Source of the DNA: Deltaproteobacteria bacterium
GTDB lineage: Bacteria; Desulfobacterota; BSN033; UBA1163
NCBI GenBank assembly: GCA_016875255.1
Contig: VGRU01000179.1
Coordinates: forward strand, 1 to 7,599
Direction of reading: 5' to 3'
DNA length: 7,599 nt
Shown here: positions 1 to 5,934 of the stretch, piece by piece
Layout of the letters: each line of letters opens with the position of its first letter
Position numbering within the stretch: position 1 is the first letter of the stretch
Program-made: the position numbers and the translations under genes
Notes under the pieces: model-generated
The model's input: only the letters and a program-made list of their open reading frames with translations
What the model was told of the DNA's origin: nothing
Databases searched by the model: none

Positions 1-298
1 CATGGATCTTGCTGATCGTATAGTAATAAAAAAAATTCATTCCTGTTACTGCAACTCCTCCCAGGATGAGGAAGTAGGATAAGTCCTTGGGAGAAATGAT
101 GATCCTTCTCCGGTCATAGATGAGAAGAATGATGAGAAGGATAAACGTAGCAAGGGTCAACCGGACAAAAATGAGTTCAACGGGGGGGAGACCAATATTG
201 AAAAGCGATTTTGCCACCACACTGGAAATGCCCCAGAGCGTTGCTCCGACGAGGATGTAGAGATAACCACTCCATTCGCTCTTCTTCATTACCTTCAT
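1..298 (-). CDS. EamA/DMT-family transporter, N-terminal part (cut by window edge)
   Basis: About 99 codons are visible, read from an ATG at 298; the rest lies beyond base 1. The translation begins MKVMKKSEWSGYLYILVGAT and continues with LWGISSVVAKSLF, then LPPVELIFVRL. This is the usual opening of EamA-domain drug/metabolite transporters: first helix with a GATLWG motif, short loop, second helix starting after P-x-E-x-x-x-x-R. Hydrophobic segments fall at about residues 11-34, 42-61 and 74-94, with the basic YDRRR between the second and third. The family consists of ten-helix inner-membrane exporters or permeases for small metabolites; the substrate cannot be told. A TGA in frame just upstream limits the start to 298, or to a second ATG at 289; neither has a strong ribosome binding site. 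It follows the truncated M23 gene on the same strand after 73 bp. The family call is good; nothing more specific is supported. Confidence 0.82.
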   Translation of the reverse strand, partial: MKVMKKSEWSGYLYILVGATLWGISSVVAKSLFNIGLPPVELIFVRLTLATFILLIILLIYDRRRIIISPKDLSYFLILGGVAVTGMNFFYYYTISKIH

Positions 299-371
299 GG
301 TTACACAAAATCAAATAAAAAATCAATCGACTTTTCTTTATGGAAATTGGAGACGGATTCATATTTCCTTC

Positions 372-881
372 CTAATCCTTCACCCCGTTAGAAATAATGC
401 CCTGCTGCTCTGCAGTGGGGTTAGGTTTTAGAATAATTCCGGCGGGGTTTAATGTTCCACTGGAATTTCTAACGGGGTTCACTTCTTTGGGTTGTTGTTT
501 TAATGTCCTTATATTTATAGGGGGTGATGTTCCACCCACCCCGATAAAAGAAGCGACCTCCTGACCTTTCCCCAGGTTAGCGATGGTGTGGATACGCTGA
601 TCGAAATCCTTTAATTTGGAGAGTTGTTTTTCTAGTGCTTCAATTTTTGTTGAGAATAATTGGATGTGAGACTTTTGAACCGTCGTCTCGTGGCGCAATT
701 GATTCAGGAGAGAGATTTTTTTCTTAACCTGGATATAGTCACACAACAAGAACATAAGAGCAAATTGAAAAAAGACGAAAAGGTAAAGGAGGGTTTTAAA
801 AGTTTCCTTCCCCATCCTCAAACGTCTGACCCCGAAGGATGTATGGCTGAAGATGAGGATATTTAAATAATCTTTATCCAT
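372..881 (-). pseudogene. Truncated M23-type (LytM) cell-wall peptidase, N-terminal anchor and coiled coil only
   Basis: This 169-residue frame opens with a short cytoplasmic part (MDKDYLNILIFSHTSFGVRR), then a transmembrane helix at about residues 29-50. A coiled-coil-like stretch follows at about 52-95, then KDFDQRIHTIANL and a GVGGTSP motif near 114-120. That order is typical of bitopic M23 endopeptidases, where a few hundred residues with a Zn-binding LytM domain should come next. Here it is absent: from about residue 135 (NPVRNSSGTLNP) to the TAG stop the protein is encoded by the palindromic repeat at 383-477. The transporter gene starts only 73 bp further on, so there is no room for the missing domain. 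Without it the product could not cut peptidoglycan; at most it is an anchored coiled-coil stub. The start at 881 has a weak ribosome site (GAAGT), but the N-terminal sequence fits the family. I infer deletion or replacement of the 3' part, associated with the repeat. Confidence 0.7.
383..477. repeat. Palindromic dispersed-type repeat inside the 3' end of the M23 remnant
   Basis: CCCCGTTAGAAAT at 383-395 is matched by its exact reverse complement ATTTCTAACGGGG at 465-477, a 13-bp perfect inverted repeat around about 69 bp. Inside are further related blocks: TAGAATAATTCC at 429-440 against GGAATTTCTA at 462-471, and a CTGCTGCTCTGCAG stretch near 402-415. The element stays open in the minus-strand frame and supplies the C-terminus of the M23 remnant. 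Short palindromes of this kind are usually multicopy in the genomes that carry them. I have only one copy here, so the multicopy status is inference. Confidence 0.65.
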
Positions 882-901
882 ACTTCAATCCGTTCCGAAC
901 T

Positions 902-1093
902 TCATTTAAATGGAATGATAAATCCAGGTTCATTTTCAGAAGGGGTCACATTCATCTTTATAACTACATGCTCACTCACTGGATTATAAGTTAAACGGAA
1001 TTCCATAAATATTGATTTGAAACTTTCTTCTCTCTTAAGCTTAAAAGGTTTAAATTTATCCAAGACCCTACCTTCATCAAGATATTTATTGTC
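902..1093 (-). pseudogene. 3' remnant of a disrupted secreted-protein gene
   Basis: A 63-codon open stretch without a start codon of its own runs from just inside the palindromic element to a TGA at 902-904. Its translation includes YLDEGRVLDKFKPFKLKREE, then MEFRLTYNPVSEHVVIKMNV, and ends NEPGFIIPFK. An in-frame TGA at 1094-1096, within the element, closes it on the upstream side. The alternating hydrophobic and charged residues look like the end of a beta-rich domain. I do not recognise the family. It lies in line with, and on the same strand as, the 5' remnant at 1256-1736. The simplest reading is that the element at 1091-1258 split one gene. The M23 remnant starts 20 bp downstream, so the two were probably co-transcribed. 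Confidence 0.45.
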
Positions 1094-1258
1094 TCACTCG
1101 GGGAGAAAAGCCCTCGCCTTCAGGCGAAGACTTTAGTATGCACACTGTGTGCAGGTTTTTTAGATTTCCCCTCGTGAGGATTTCTGTGCTGTTTGTTTTG
1201 TCTTTAGCTGACTTCAGTCAGTAGAGAATCCACCAGCTTGTAGCTGGTGGTAGTTCAA
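1091..1258 (-). mobile_element. Palindrome-rich non-coding element (IS200/IS605-end or omegaRNA/HEARO-like)
   Basis: About 168 bp carry an unusual density of hairpins: TCGCC-TTCA-GGCGA at 1114-1127; a 15-nt palindrome TGCACACTGTGTGCA at 1139-1153; CTGAC-TTCA-GTCAG at 1208-1221; and CCACCAGC-TTGTA-GCTGGTGG at 1230-1250. A long-range match joins 1093-1103 with 1168-1178. Read on the minus strand it pairs CTCAC with GTGAG and GGGG with CCCC around a tandem G-A/G-A mismatch. This is a favourable arrangement in RNA, and on the plus strand it would be U-C/U-C instead, so a minus-strand RNA is more likely. Subterminal hairpins and no terminal duplication fit IS200/IS605-type single-strand transposons, whose ends also encode the guide RNAs of TnpB and IscB. 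There is no transposase or nuclease gene here, so this would be a non-autonomous relic. The class is inference; the hairpins are directly visible. Confidence 0.55.
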
Positions 1259-1736
1259 TTCCCGTTGACGGTGATCCCAAAATGGGTTGGCTCAACGCTG
1301 GTTTTGATAAGTGAGCTTCGGCCGTTCCCATAAAATTAAAGAGTTTATCTTTCCAAACATGTTGAGCGAAGTCGTATGAAGAAATCACACGATCCAGGCC
1401 TTCTGCTAATGGAATCCACTTTTTCTCTTCCACGGCCTTTTAAAAGTATATTTTGGGTGTGGTTCTTCTCACCCTTGCTCCATAATCTATGTATGGAATA
1501 TCGGTTAAGGATCTATTTTGATTATTTTCTGATAACTGAGTTGCGGTTTTTGCAGGGCCCTTCTTTTCCCGTATGGTTCTTTTATTTTCATCCATTTTTA
1601 TTCTTATTTCTTGATTAGTCATGTTATGTATCGATTTTACTTCATCAGCCCATCCCGAAGCGATGATCCCAAAAATGAACAGAGTTAACAAAATTGAAAC
1701 CTTTTTAATCATGGATATTGGGGTCTTCAAAATCAT
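1256..1736 (-). pseudogene. 5' remnant of a secreted protein gene, with an in-frame stop
   Basis: From an ATG at 1736 (or a second at 1712) the frame encodes a signal-peptide-like N-terminus: MIKKVSILLTLFIFGIIASG, with cleavage after WA or nearby. A polar region rich in Lys, Asn and Gln follows, ending TTPKIYF at a TAA (1440-1442). The same frame then continues without a break for about 60 codons, KAVEEKKWIPLAEGLDRVIS followed by SYDFAQHVWKDKLFNF, until it runs into the palindromic element near 1256. Good-looking protein sequence on both sides of the stop in one frame suggests a nonsense mutation in a single gene rather than two genes. The second part also has no convincing ribosome site at its GTG (1433). 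I do not recognise the family. Neither ATG has a strong ribosome binding site. The whole locus (902-1736) reads as one decayed gene for an exported protein. Confidence 0.5.
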
Positions 1737-1879
1737 CGAATCTGAAAGCTGTGAATAGAAAGCGCTTTTTGATTTCGAGAATTTCTGTTACGCAGGAGAT
1801 GTGGATTTCGTATAGATAACAGGCAATTTAAATGCCAATATTTATCATTGGAAAGATAGCAAGAAGGCTTTCAAACGAT

Positions 1880-1908
1880 TTGCGTCCAAAGGTTGATTTT
1901 GTTAAAAT
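1880..1908 (+). promoter_or_regulatory. Candidate sigma70-type promoter for the DUF1684 gene
   Basis: TTGCGT at 1880-1885 and TAAAAT at 1903-1908 are separated by 17 bp; the -10 matches the consensus at five of six positions, the -35 at only three. Transcription would begin near 1915, giving a very short leader before the ribosome site GGAGAG at 1920-1925. It lies in the 195-bp gap (1737-1931) between the divergent broken gene and the DUF1684 gene. The rest of that gap shows only a short palindrome, AAAGCGCTTT at 1759-1768, and nothing else I can name. Confidence 0.35.
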
Positions 1909-1931
1909 GGAAAAGGGATGGAGAGATTTTT

Positions 1932-2567
1932 ATGAAAAGTGAAGGATTTCTTTTTGTCTTTTTGAACCTGTTGATCTTGTCAGTCTTTTCAGGGCTTTCA
2001 ATGGCCGGAGAAGGAGAAAAGACCGACTTCAAGGCTCAGCAGGAGAAATTGGCGATGGAGTGGAGAAAGGAGAGGGATGAATTTTTTAAGAGTCACCAGC
2101 GTTCTCCCCTGACTCCCAAAGAGAAAAGGGTCTTTAAGGGTTTAAAATATTATGCGTTCGATTCCAAATATGTTTTTTCCGGCGAGATTAAGCGGACTAT
2201 TCTCCATATCAACAACCCGGATTATTATGCAACCTTTCTGACCAATAAGGGGACCAACAAACGCTATATCCGATACGGAAAATTTCATTTTCAATTGAAC
2301 GGGAAGGAGTATGTGCTTGGAATTTATAAATCGATTTTGAGCGATATTCTCTTCATTCCATTTAAGGACAGGACGAACGGAAAAGAGACGTATGAGGGAG
2401 GGAGGTATATCGATGCGGAGATTCTGCCCGGATATAAGATGGTTTTAGATTTCAATATGGCCTATCACCCTTCCTGTGCCTACAATGAAAAATTTATCTG
2501 CGTGCTTCCGCCACGGGAGAACATGCTGGAGGTTGAGGTCCGGGCTGGCGAGAAGAATTATAAGTAA
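1932..2567 (+). CDS. Exported DUF1684-family protein
   Basis: The 211-residue product begins with a Sec-type signal peptide: a basic start, a hydrophobic core at about 6-23, and probable cleavage after SMA (25). The C-terminal half carries the DUF1684 signature: EGGRYIDAE at about 155-163, VLDFNMAYHPSCAYN at 171-185, FICVLPPREN at 188-197, and AGEKNY near the end. The two cysteines (Cys182, Cys190) could pair in the periplasm. The molecular function of DUF1684 is not known to me and I assign none. The start is set by GGAGAG six bases before the ATG at 1932; a longer reading from a TTG at 1893 lacks a ribosome site and would spoil the signal peptide. It stands alone on the plus strand, between a decayed gene and the convergent ECF operon, and appears intact. 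Confidence 0.85.
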   Translation: MKSEGFLFVFLNLLILSVFSGLSMAGEGEKTDFKAQQEKLAMEWRKERDEFFKSHQRSPLTPKEKRVFKGLKYYAFDSKYVFSGEIKRTILHINNPDYYATFLTNKGTNKRYIRYGKFHFQLNGKEYVLGIYKSILSDILFIPFKDRTNGKETYEGGRYIDAEILPGYKMVLDFNMAYHPSCAYNEKFICVLPPRENMLEVEVRAGEKNYK

Positions 2568-2576
2568 TCCTTCAAT

Positions 2577-2700
2577 ATCGGGTTAGGGAAAAGGTAAGGA
2601 TGCCGGTTTCGTCTTTGGGTAAGGGCAAGGGTTTAAATCATTGGCCTTAACCCGGTCACCTTAAACCAGACTGGCCTCATAGCCCTAACCTTTTCACCTT
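2577..2700. repeat. Convergent-gene spacer with nested inverted repeats (possible bidirectional terminator)
   Basis: Between the stop of the DUF1684 gene and the stop of cbiO the 147-bp spacer is mostly palindromic. GGTTAGGG at 2581-2588 pairs with CCCTAACC at 2683-2690. Inside, GGTTTAA at 2630-2636 pairs with TTAAACC at 2661-2667, and GGGTAAGGGC at 2617-2626 pairs imperfectly with GGCCTTAACCC at 2643-2653. G-rich variants of GGGTAAGG recur on the left arm. The position suits a shared transcription terminator, but there is no strong T run on either strand, so a palindromic repeat is equally likely. Confidence 0.45.
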
Positions 2701-2714
2701 GCCGAGCGTTCTTT

Positions 2715-3533
2715 CTACCCCTCATGCCGATGAAACAGGTAATGTGAATGAATGTGTCTGTGGGCCATGTCGCCATGGCGGTGGATATGCTCATGGATCA
2801 GATTGACCCTGAGCAAGAGCTCCTCATCTTTTAGAATGTCAATGGCGCTTCCAATTTTTTCCATCCGGTGTTCCTCAGAAAGGACCCCTACGGTTGCCTG
2901 AAGCTCATCCACCAGGGAAAGATCGTGTGTGGCAATGACCAGGGTTTTCCCCGCCTCATTCAAAGCGAGCATGAGTTCCACGAGAAAACATTGCATTTTC
3001 GGATCGAGCCCATTCGTGGGTTCGTCAAGGAGCAAGACTTCCGGATTCATCGTCAGAACAGAACCGATAGCCACCTTCTTCTTCTCTCCCCCCGATAGCA
3101 TATAGGTAGGCCTCTCTTTCAGATGCTCGATGTTGAGCATCTTCATCATCTCAAAGGCCCTGTCCATGGCTTCTGTTTCATCGATCCCAAGTTGGAGGGG
3201 ACCGTAAAGAAGTTCATCGAGAACCGTGGGGCAGAAGAGCTGGACATCCGAATCCTGAAAAACATATCCGACTCTCCCCCTGAAAAACCGCAAAAATCCC
3301 TTATCCTTCAAGGTCTGTTTTAATACTTCATCCCCTTTAAAGAAGAGTTTCCCGCTTGAGGGGGAAATCAAACCGTTCATGATCTGAAGCAGGGTGGTCT
3401 TTCCGGTTCCATTTGCCCCGATGATCGCAAACCTTTCGCCCCTTTTAATTTCAAGGCTGATATCCGTGAGAGCCGAGATTGCATCATGGTAATGGTAATT
3501 AATATTCTCAAGACAGATGATCTTTTCCATCAT
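2715..3533 (-). CDS. cbiO: ECF transporter ATPase CbiO/NikO with histidine-rich C-terminal tail
   Basis: This is the cytoplasmic ATP-hydrolysing A-component that drives nickel or cobalt import with CbiQ and CbiM. The 272 residues contain every ABC ATPase motif: Walker A GANGTGKTT at 39-47, Q-loop VFQDSDVQLF at 91-100, signature LSGGEKKKVAIG at 146-157, Walker B VLLLDEPT at 166-173 and the switch histidine THD at 202-204. After the ABC domain comes a 24-residue tail (247-270) with ten histidines spaced mostly every second residue, such as HEHIHRH and HRHIHSH. It is a likely metal-binding or storage segment, consistent with a Ni/Co system. The start may be the ATG at 3533 or the next codon at 3530; the AAGGGG ribosome site, which overlaps the end of cbiQ, is better spaced for 3530. 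The 8-bp gap to cbiQ indicates translational coupling. Confidence 0.93.
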   Translation of the reverse strand: MMEKIICLENINYHYHDAISALTDISLEIKRGERFAIIGANGTGKTTLLQIMNGLISPSSGKLFFKGDEVLKQTLKDKGFLRFFRGRVGYVFQDSDVQLFCPTVLDELLYGPLQLGIDETEAMDRAFEMMKMLNIEHLKERPTYMLSGGEKKKVAIGSVLTMNPEVLLLDEPTNGLDPKMQCFLVELMLALNEAGKTLVIATHDLSLVDELQATVGVLSEEHRMEKIGSAIDILKDEELLLRVNLIHEHIHRHGDMAHRHIHSHYLFHRHEG

Positions 3534-3541
3534 TCACCCCT

Positions 3542-4468
3542 TCAAATCCATAACAACAAGCATCCAATAAGAAAGAGAGAGATTCCTGCAACCCAATCGC
3601 ACTGCCGCAGTTTTGCGGTTTGGCGGATAGTGATTGTATCGGAGAAACCTCTGCAAAGCATGGCTTTATAAACTTCCTCCGCCCTTAACCTGGTCTTTCT
3701 GAATATGAATGCGACCCTTCCTGCCACCCATCTCCTTGTCTCACGGTGGCGCATCTCCCGAAGGAGCCTGCTCTTCTTGGCAAGGTGCATATCCTCCACC
3801 GTCTTTGCAAAAAGGAAAAGGTATTTATAGGTGAGAGTGATAATGATCAGGAAAGTATCGGGAACCCTGAAGACCTTTAACGCTTTGATGATCTCCGGAA
3901 ACGGGGTTGTATATAATAACAGGAAAGTGATGGATAGAGAATTGATGACACGGAGGGTGAGCATGACCATTCCATATAACCCCTCTTTTGTTATGCCGAT
4001 TTCCTGAGGGATCGAGTAAATCCAGATTTCATATGGCGTTGAGAGACGGAGGAGCGTAAAAAGGACTTCTCCTTCTCCGAATAAATTAAGGATGGAGGGA
4101 AGGGCGACCAGGGAGCCAAAGATCAATCCGAACAAAAGGATCCTTTTATAAAGATGAAACACATTCAGGCGGGAGATGAGCATTAATGAGAAGACAAAAA
4201 TTCCGATCAAGCCTTCTGATCCGATATTCTTTTTAAGGCTTACGATGACAACGAAAAAGATGAGGAAGAGGACTTTGATTCGGGCATCGATCTTCTGGAA
4301 AACCCCTTCTCTTGAGGCAAATTCCCACTGAGAGTAAGCTGTTTTGATCATCTCCGCCAGACGATCCATCCCTTTTTCGAGGAAAGGGGTTCTTAGGTTC
4401 CTTCCTTCAAGACGAAAGGAATCCGAGGAGGGACGATGCAACAAAAATGGTGGGATCTGGTCTCTCAT
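3542..4468 (-). CDS. cbiQ: ECF transporter T-component CbiQ/NikQ (transmembrane)
   Basis: This is the inner-membrane coupling protein that links the CbiO ATPase to the metal-binding S-component. At 308 residues it is longer than the usual 220-270, because about 60 hydrophilic residues (MRDQIPPFLLHRPSSDSFRL and on) precede the first conserved part, FQKIDARIKVLFL at 57-69. Hydrophobic segments follow at about 64-78, 84-99, 108-128, 163-187 and 202-221, with a last helix at 291-308. The two cytoplasmic Ala-Arg-Gly-type motifs that contact the ATPases are present as AKKSRLLRE (230-238) and AMLCRGF (269-275). The start at 4468 has AGGT eight bases upstream. Its gene lies 469 bp from the end of the barrel gene, with repeats between, and 8 bp before cbiO. 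The family call is secure; nickel or cobalt specificity cannot be read from this subunit. Confidence 0.92.
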   Translation of the reverse strand: MRDQIPPFLLHRPSSDSFRLEGRNLRTPFLEKGMDRLAEMIKTAYSQWEFASREGVFQKIDARIKVLFLIFFVVIVSLKKNIGSEGLIGIFVFSLMLISRLNVFHLYKRILLFGLIFGSLVALPSILNLFGEGEVLFTLLRLSTPYEIWIYSIPQEIGITKEGLYGMVMLTLRVINSLSITFLLLYTTPFPEIIKALKVFRVPDTFLIIITLTYKYLFLFAKTVEDMHLAKKSRLLREMRHRETRRWVAGRVAFIFRKTRLRAEEVYKAMLCRGFSDTITIRQTAKLRQCDWVAGISLFLIGCLLLWI

Positions 4469-4508
4469 AAATTGTTACCTATATTGAGCGATTCACCCTA
4501 TTTCACAA

Positions 4509-4555
4509 GGGAGGCAGAGATGCCTCCCGCCAAAGGCGAGGCTCGCCTCCGGCGG
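4509..4555. repeat. GC-rich double hairpin just upstream of cbiQ
   Basis: GGGAGGCA-GAGA-TGCCTCCC at 4509-4528 is a perfect 8-bp stem with a four-base loop. It runs directly into a second palindrome: CCGCC at 4527-4531 pairs with GGCGG at 4551-4555, and AGGCGAG with CTCGCCT at 4534-4548 around a single base. Together they lie 40-90 bases before the cbiQ start in the transcribed leader. They are probably a dispersed palindromic repeat, but in mRNA they could slow transcription or protect the cbiQO message. No T run follows, so a classical terminator is unlikely. Confidence 0.6.
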
Positions 4556-4743
4556 CAAACCCTTTTAGAATGCGATACGTTGATAATTTGGGCAATAGAC
4601 CTTAAGAGTTCACCAAACAGGTGATGATTGAACAGGCCCCATGGTTGCTTCAACCAACCAAAGGTAATCGCTCTAAAAGGCTTTTCGGCCTCCCCGCCCC
4701 CCTTGTGAAGGGTGAAAAAACCGCTCCATTTGGGTGTTAATAA
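4556..4743. other. Repeat-flanked intercistronic spacer, no gene recognised
   Basis: This is the middle of the 469-bp gap between the barrel gene and cbiQ. It holds small inverted repeats: GGTTG and CAACC at about 4643-4659 and CCCTT-GTG-AAGGG at 4700-4712. A minus-strand reading frame crosses it, but that frame begins and ends inside the flanking repeats, has no ribosome site and matches no family I know. I see no gene, no cobalamin riboswitch and no clear promoter for cbiQO, although a separate one may be needed given the length of the gap. Confidence 0.5.
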
Positions 4744-4926
4744 AAACGCAATAAATGATTTAACCTGTAGGGCAAGGCTTAAAAAAACCTCTAATAATTC
4801 CCATTCTGTCACTCCCGCGAAGGCGGGAGTCCAGTAATATTTAAAACTTATGGATTCCTGCTTTCGCAGGAATGACATTTTTAGAGGGAGCCTTAAGTCT
4901 TGCCCTATAAAACATTGAATGCGTTT
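4744..4926. repeat. Nested ~180-bp palindromic element with a REP-like core
   Basis: The core is an inverted pair of 27-nt units, 4807-4833 and 4851-4877, each folding by itself: CTCCCGC-GAAG-GCGGGAG at 4812-4829 and ATTCCTGC-TTTC-GCAGGAAT at 4854-4873. This type of dispersed repeat is well known from proteobacterial and related genomes, where it is often mis-annotated as peptides containing MSFLRKQESI and WTPAFAGVT; both strings are encoded here. Around the core a second inverted repeat continues: TAGGGCAAG at 4768-4776 with CTTGCCCTA at 4899-4907, CCTCTAA with TTAGAGG just inside, and AACGCA with TGCGTT at the outer edges. The whole is one imperfect palindrome centred near 4842. It sits 11 bp after the end of the barrel gene and separates it from cbiQ. 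Confidence 0.75.
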
Positions 4927-4937
4927 GTGTTAGTATC

Positions 4938-5921
4938 TCAGAAATAAAAAGAGAGCGTGACAATGGCTCTCACCTTCTCAAGTCCTTCGGCACCCTGCTG
5001 TTCCTTCTTTTCATTCAGGCCTTTGAGGGTTGGAAATTTTAACATCAACCCGAGGCTCCCATTCAAAGGCTTCGGAAAGGAGAACCTCAAACCCGGAGAA
5101 AGGTAAAGGATCGTTCCTCCAGTGGCTCTCTGTTTCTCCCTTCCTTCTTCATCCCTGGCAAGATTGAGAAGATTCAATTCAAGGATCCCATCGATCTTCG
5201 AGATGAAATTCTCAGGCTTGCCGTATAATTCGTAAACTCCAGCGAGATTGGCCCGCCATTCGTTTCCGAATTTGAAGCGGTCTTTCCTCGTAAAAATATC
5301 ATAAGAGGTGTCAGCAACCAGGGTCAAGGCGCTGGTCAGTTGCCTTGTGGCAGCGATGCCGAACGTATAGGTCGGGCTTCCGAAACCGGGCTGCATTCCC
5401 GGATCGATATCCCCTCCAAGCTCTTTTCGGTTTTTCCCTGTGGGCAAGGTAAACCCACCGAACAGGGAGAGATAGGTGTTCTTTGCCCCTTCAAGAGTGA
5501 TTGCAGTATCCTGGGCAGTGTTCAGGCGAATCCCTTTGATCGAGGGATTATAATTGAATCCAAGATTGAATAGAAATTTAACATCACCGATGCCTTTTGC
5601 AGAGCCGAGATCATCCTGCCTCTTGATATTGTAGGGAAGAAATAGACTCCCTGTTAGATAGGGCGTTATTCCGTAGGAGAGGCCGAGGTTGAAAAAGGTG
5701 AAGGAATCCTTATTGGTAGGTTCGGCAAAATTGCGCTTCTTCCATTCCACCTGCTCGATTCTCGAAGACAGGACAAAAGCGCCCTGCGGAAGCGTAAGGG
5801 GAGAGTTTGTCTCAATGGGGCTTCCCGGGCCCAAAGCAAGGCTCACTCCGCCGTGATGGGCCATCGCTGTTAAAGGCAGTAGTAAAAGGGTGAATACCAA
5901 AGACACGACCATTTTTTTCAT
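4938..5921 (-). CDS. Outer-membrane beta-barrel protein in the Ni/Co ECF operon
   Basis: The 327-residue product has a signal peptide (MKKMVVSLVFTLLLLPLTAM, cleavage after AMA at 21). The predicted mature protein begins HHGGVSLALGPGSP. The rest is a run of short amphipathic strands separated by Gly/Asn/Asp-rich turns, for example FFNLGLSYGITPYLTGSLF near 75-93, YLSLFGGFTLPTGKNRK, and TFGIAATRQLTSALTLVADT. It ends IVTLSFYF, with the terminal aromatic residue expected for BAM-inserted porins. The overall style matches the 'MetA-pathway of phenol degradation'/transporter-type barrels, a loosely named group whose substrates are mostly unknown. AAGGAGG at 5930-5936, eight bases before the ATG, is the best ribosome site in the window and overlaps the upstream stop, so it is coupled to the NikL-like gene. 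From context it may admit nickel or cobalt, or a chelate, across the outer membrane; that role is inference. Confidence 0.75.
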   Translation of the reverse strand: MKKMVVSLVFTLLLLPLTAMAHHGGVSLALGPGSPIETNSPLTLPQGAFVLSSRIEQVEWKKRNFAEPTNKDSFTFFNLGLSYGITPYLTGSLFLPYNIKRQDDLGSAKGIGDVKFLFNLGFNYNPSIKGIRLNTAQDTAITLEGAKNTYLSLFGGFTLPTGKNRKELGGDIDPGMQPGFGSPTYTFGIAATRQLTSALTLVADTSYDIFTRKDRFKFGNEWRANLAGVYELYGKPENFISKIDGILELNLLNLARDEEGREKQRATGGTILYLSPGLRFSFPKPLNGSLGLMLKFPTLKGLNEKKEQQGAEGLEKVRAIVTLSFYF

Positions 5922-5934
5922 CTCTCATTCCTCC

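Noticed and set aside
177..362. 61-residue minus-strand frame overlapping the EamA transporter start
   Set aside because: It is out of frame with the clearly transporter-like reading from 298, and its sequence has no protein-like pattern.
1376..1618. 80-residue plus-strand frame with hydrophobic content
   Set aside because: It is the complement of the 5' pseudogene; no ribosome site or independent family signal.
1759..1770. AAAGCGCTTT palindrome followed by T residues as a terminator
   Set aside because: The stem is only five base pairs without a loop and lies upstream of both flanking genes, so a terminator role is not supported.
4469..4760. Cobalamin or NiCo riboswitch upstream of cbiQ
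   Set aside because: I looked for the conserved cobalamin box and the purine-rich four-way junction of NiCo RNAs and could not make either out. The visible hairpins are explained as repeats. A riboswitch, if any, would be upstream of the window's right edge.
4498..4878. 126-residue minus-strand frame in the gap before cbiQ
   Set aside because: It starts within the REP-like repeat (MSFLRKQESI, WTPAFAGVT) and ends in the GC-rich hairpins, has no ribosome site and no recognisable domain. It is a typical spurious frame over dispersed repeats.
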